Shown: piece by piece, positions 62,761 through 64,000 of the stretch
How the letters are laid out: each line of letters begins with the position of its first letter
How positions within the stretch are numbered: the stretch's first letter is position 1
Assembly (NCBI GenBank): GCA_933228675.1
Contig: OW121741.1
Span: 41,774,580-41,838,579, forward strand
Source: Stomorhina lunata
Lineage: Eukaryota; Arthropoda; Insecta; Diptera; Rhiniidae
Direction: 5' to 3'
DNA length: 64,000 bases
Notes under the pieces: generated by a model
Seen by the model: only the letters and a program-made list of their open reading frames with translations
Told to the model about the DNA's origin: nothing
The model's database searches: none
Program-made: the position numbers and the translations under genes

Positions 62761-64000
62761 GCAAGCAGCAAACTATAGTATAGCAGCAAACTATAGTATA
62801 GCATTGTTCGATAACAATTCGATTCTGGTTCTATAACTGCAAGAGTTTCTCTTGATTAACCACTCTTTCCTATATTAAATGAATATACAAATATTGGTAT
62901 TTCCCGTAGTTGAACCAGACAAAGCCTAAGACTGACTATGCCCTATAACAAGATCGTTACAGAACACAATTATGTCGCAGAAGCTTACATTTTTGAAATG
63001 AGATTTGAAGAATTATATCATGGAAAAGAGTTAGTAGATTGTAGAAAATATTCATGAAAACAACAGACAGAATTTTGCTCGCTGGTATTAAAGAGATATA
63101 CAATCAGATACCAAATGGAATGAAACTCAAGCGAACAATTCGCAACTAAATGCAATAGATTGACGCACAAAAATGTGAATATAATTGATAAAATGCGAAA
63201 ATAAAAATATACACTGAAAGAAATGTTTATGGTTTCTTTAGGGTGATTATAAGTTTGCAGTTATATTATTCTGGGTCTTTAAAGTGGTTGCTTTACTTTA
63301 GTTTGAAAGGGTTATTGGAGATAGAGTTTCACAAACTAAAATAAGATTGTGAATGATATTGGAAAATCATGAGAAATTATTGTGCTCTATATATCAGAAA
63401 GGACTTACTACGGATGCAAAGTATGATATTAAAAGTAATAATTCAAAAAGAACTCGGCAAATTTGAAGTTTGGAAGCAACTCTGAAACTTTATACTTATG
63501 TTTGTACATTTTTGCACCACTTTTTCTTTGGGTGTTTTAGAAAATATTCCATACCACAAGTGAAGTCGTAATGAAAATAGAAATACTTACAAACATAAAA
63601 TACCTTGCTAACATTGAGAATAAAAAATAGGTTACTATCGTCCAGAGCGCCATTTCAAAGACACATCTGGAAGAGTGAAGGATGAAAAATAAACTTTTTC
63701 ACTTTCTTAAAAATTTAAGATTAGTTTTATTTTTTAAATTTAAATGTTAGTCATTTATTTCGAAAAATTTGTGCAAAACCTTAATGTAAATGTTATTTTA
63801 ATGATATTTTTTATCATCATATAGGTATGAAGGTTATTTTAAAATTATTAGTTAATATTGGTATGCCTATCAAAGTTATCGATATCCGTCCGTCAGGATA
63901 GCTTGGATTGGATGAAAAGCTTGTAACAGTTCGCAATTTTAATAAATTTAACAATAAGAATTGTTTTGATACTGATATCATTGTAATTTTGATAATAGCT
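62761..64000. other. AT-rich DNA to the window end
   Basis: No gene or repeat end was recognised. A short duplicated 'actatagtatagcagcaa' lies at about 62772-62803. Confidence 0.45.

Overview
This window is eukaryotic, strongly AT-rich and almost entirely intergenic or intronic repeat DNA. The repeat content (mini-me/DINE-1-like elements carrying (TA)n and (GTCY)n microsatellites, DD41D and DD37E mariner-type elements, a hAT element, LINE fragments and tRNA-like modules) points to a higher fly (cyclorrhaphan Diptera, perhaps a calyptrate). I cannot name a species. No complete host gene is recognisable. The few convincing reading frames belong to transposons.

The backbone is two families of short non-autonomous elements, here called A and B. 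Both have the layout of Helentron-derived HINE/DINE-1 elements: a 5' end starting TATACCC, an inverted copy of that end just before a 3' hairpin, a 3' end finishing ACTTGTT, and insertion in T-runs. B copies lie at about 0.05-0.24, 21.2-24.1 (one inside another), 25.2-26.8, 30.5-32.1, 33.4-37.6 (rearranged), 49.3-50.7 and 56.4-59.5 kb. A copies lie at 4.3-5.2, 6.4-8.7, 40.8-42.3 and 60.2-61.0 kb. Other elements have jumped into them: a DD37E mariner-type element and a 249-bp MITE in A (6.4-8.7 kb), a 734-bp element with six internal GTGCTATCTA-type motifs in A (40.8-41.6 kb), and DD41D mariners in B (33.6-34.7 and 57.6-58.9 kb).

Four DD41D (rosa-type) mariner copies are present. Two encode intact 367-residue transposases (13.3-14.6 and 57.6-58.9 kb), one has a single in-frame stop (38.6-39.9 kb), and one has lost its 3' end at a rearrangement (33.6-34.7 kb). 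A 4,245-bp hAT element (15,149-19,393) is complete: perfect 8-bp target duplication, matching inverted ends, and a four-exon gene whose spliced frame is open for about 632 residues with a BED finger and all expected catalytic motifs.

The remainder is made of fold-back elements: a large one at 0.4-2.4 kb and three CACWG-ended, TTA-flanked ones at 10.9-12.0, 12.4-13.3 and 51.6-53.0 kb. There is also a composite TIR element with a LINE tail and a tRNA-like module (8.8-10.1 kb, and 56.2-61.4 kb where it hosts both a B and an A insertion), decayed LINE endonuclease/RT fragments (28.5-29.0, 44.4-44.7, 62.0-62.8 kb), tandem repeats, microsatellites, and stretches of apparently unique AT-rich DNA (19.4-21.2, 24.1-25.2, 32.1-33.4, 47.0-49.3, 53.6-56.2, 62.8-64.0 kb). 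All family assignments come from reading motifs and junctions by eye. No database search was run.
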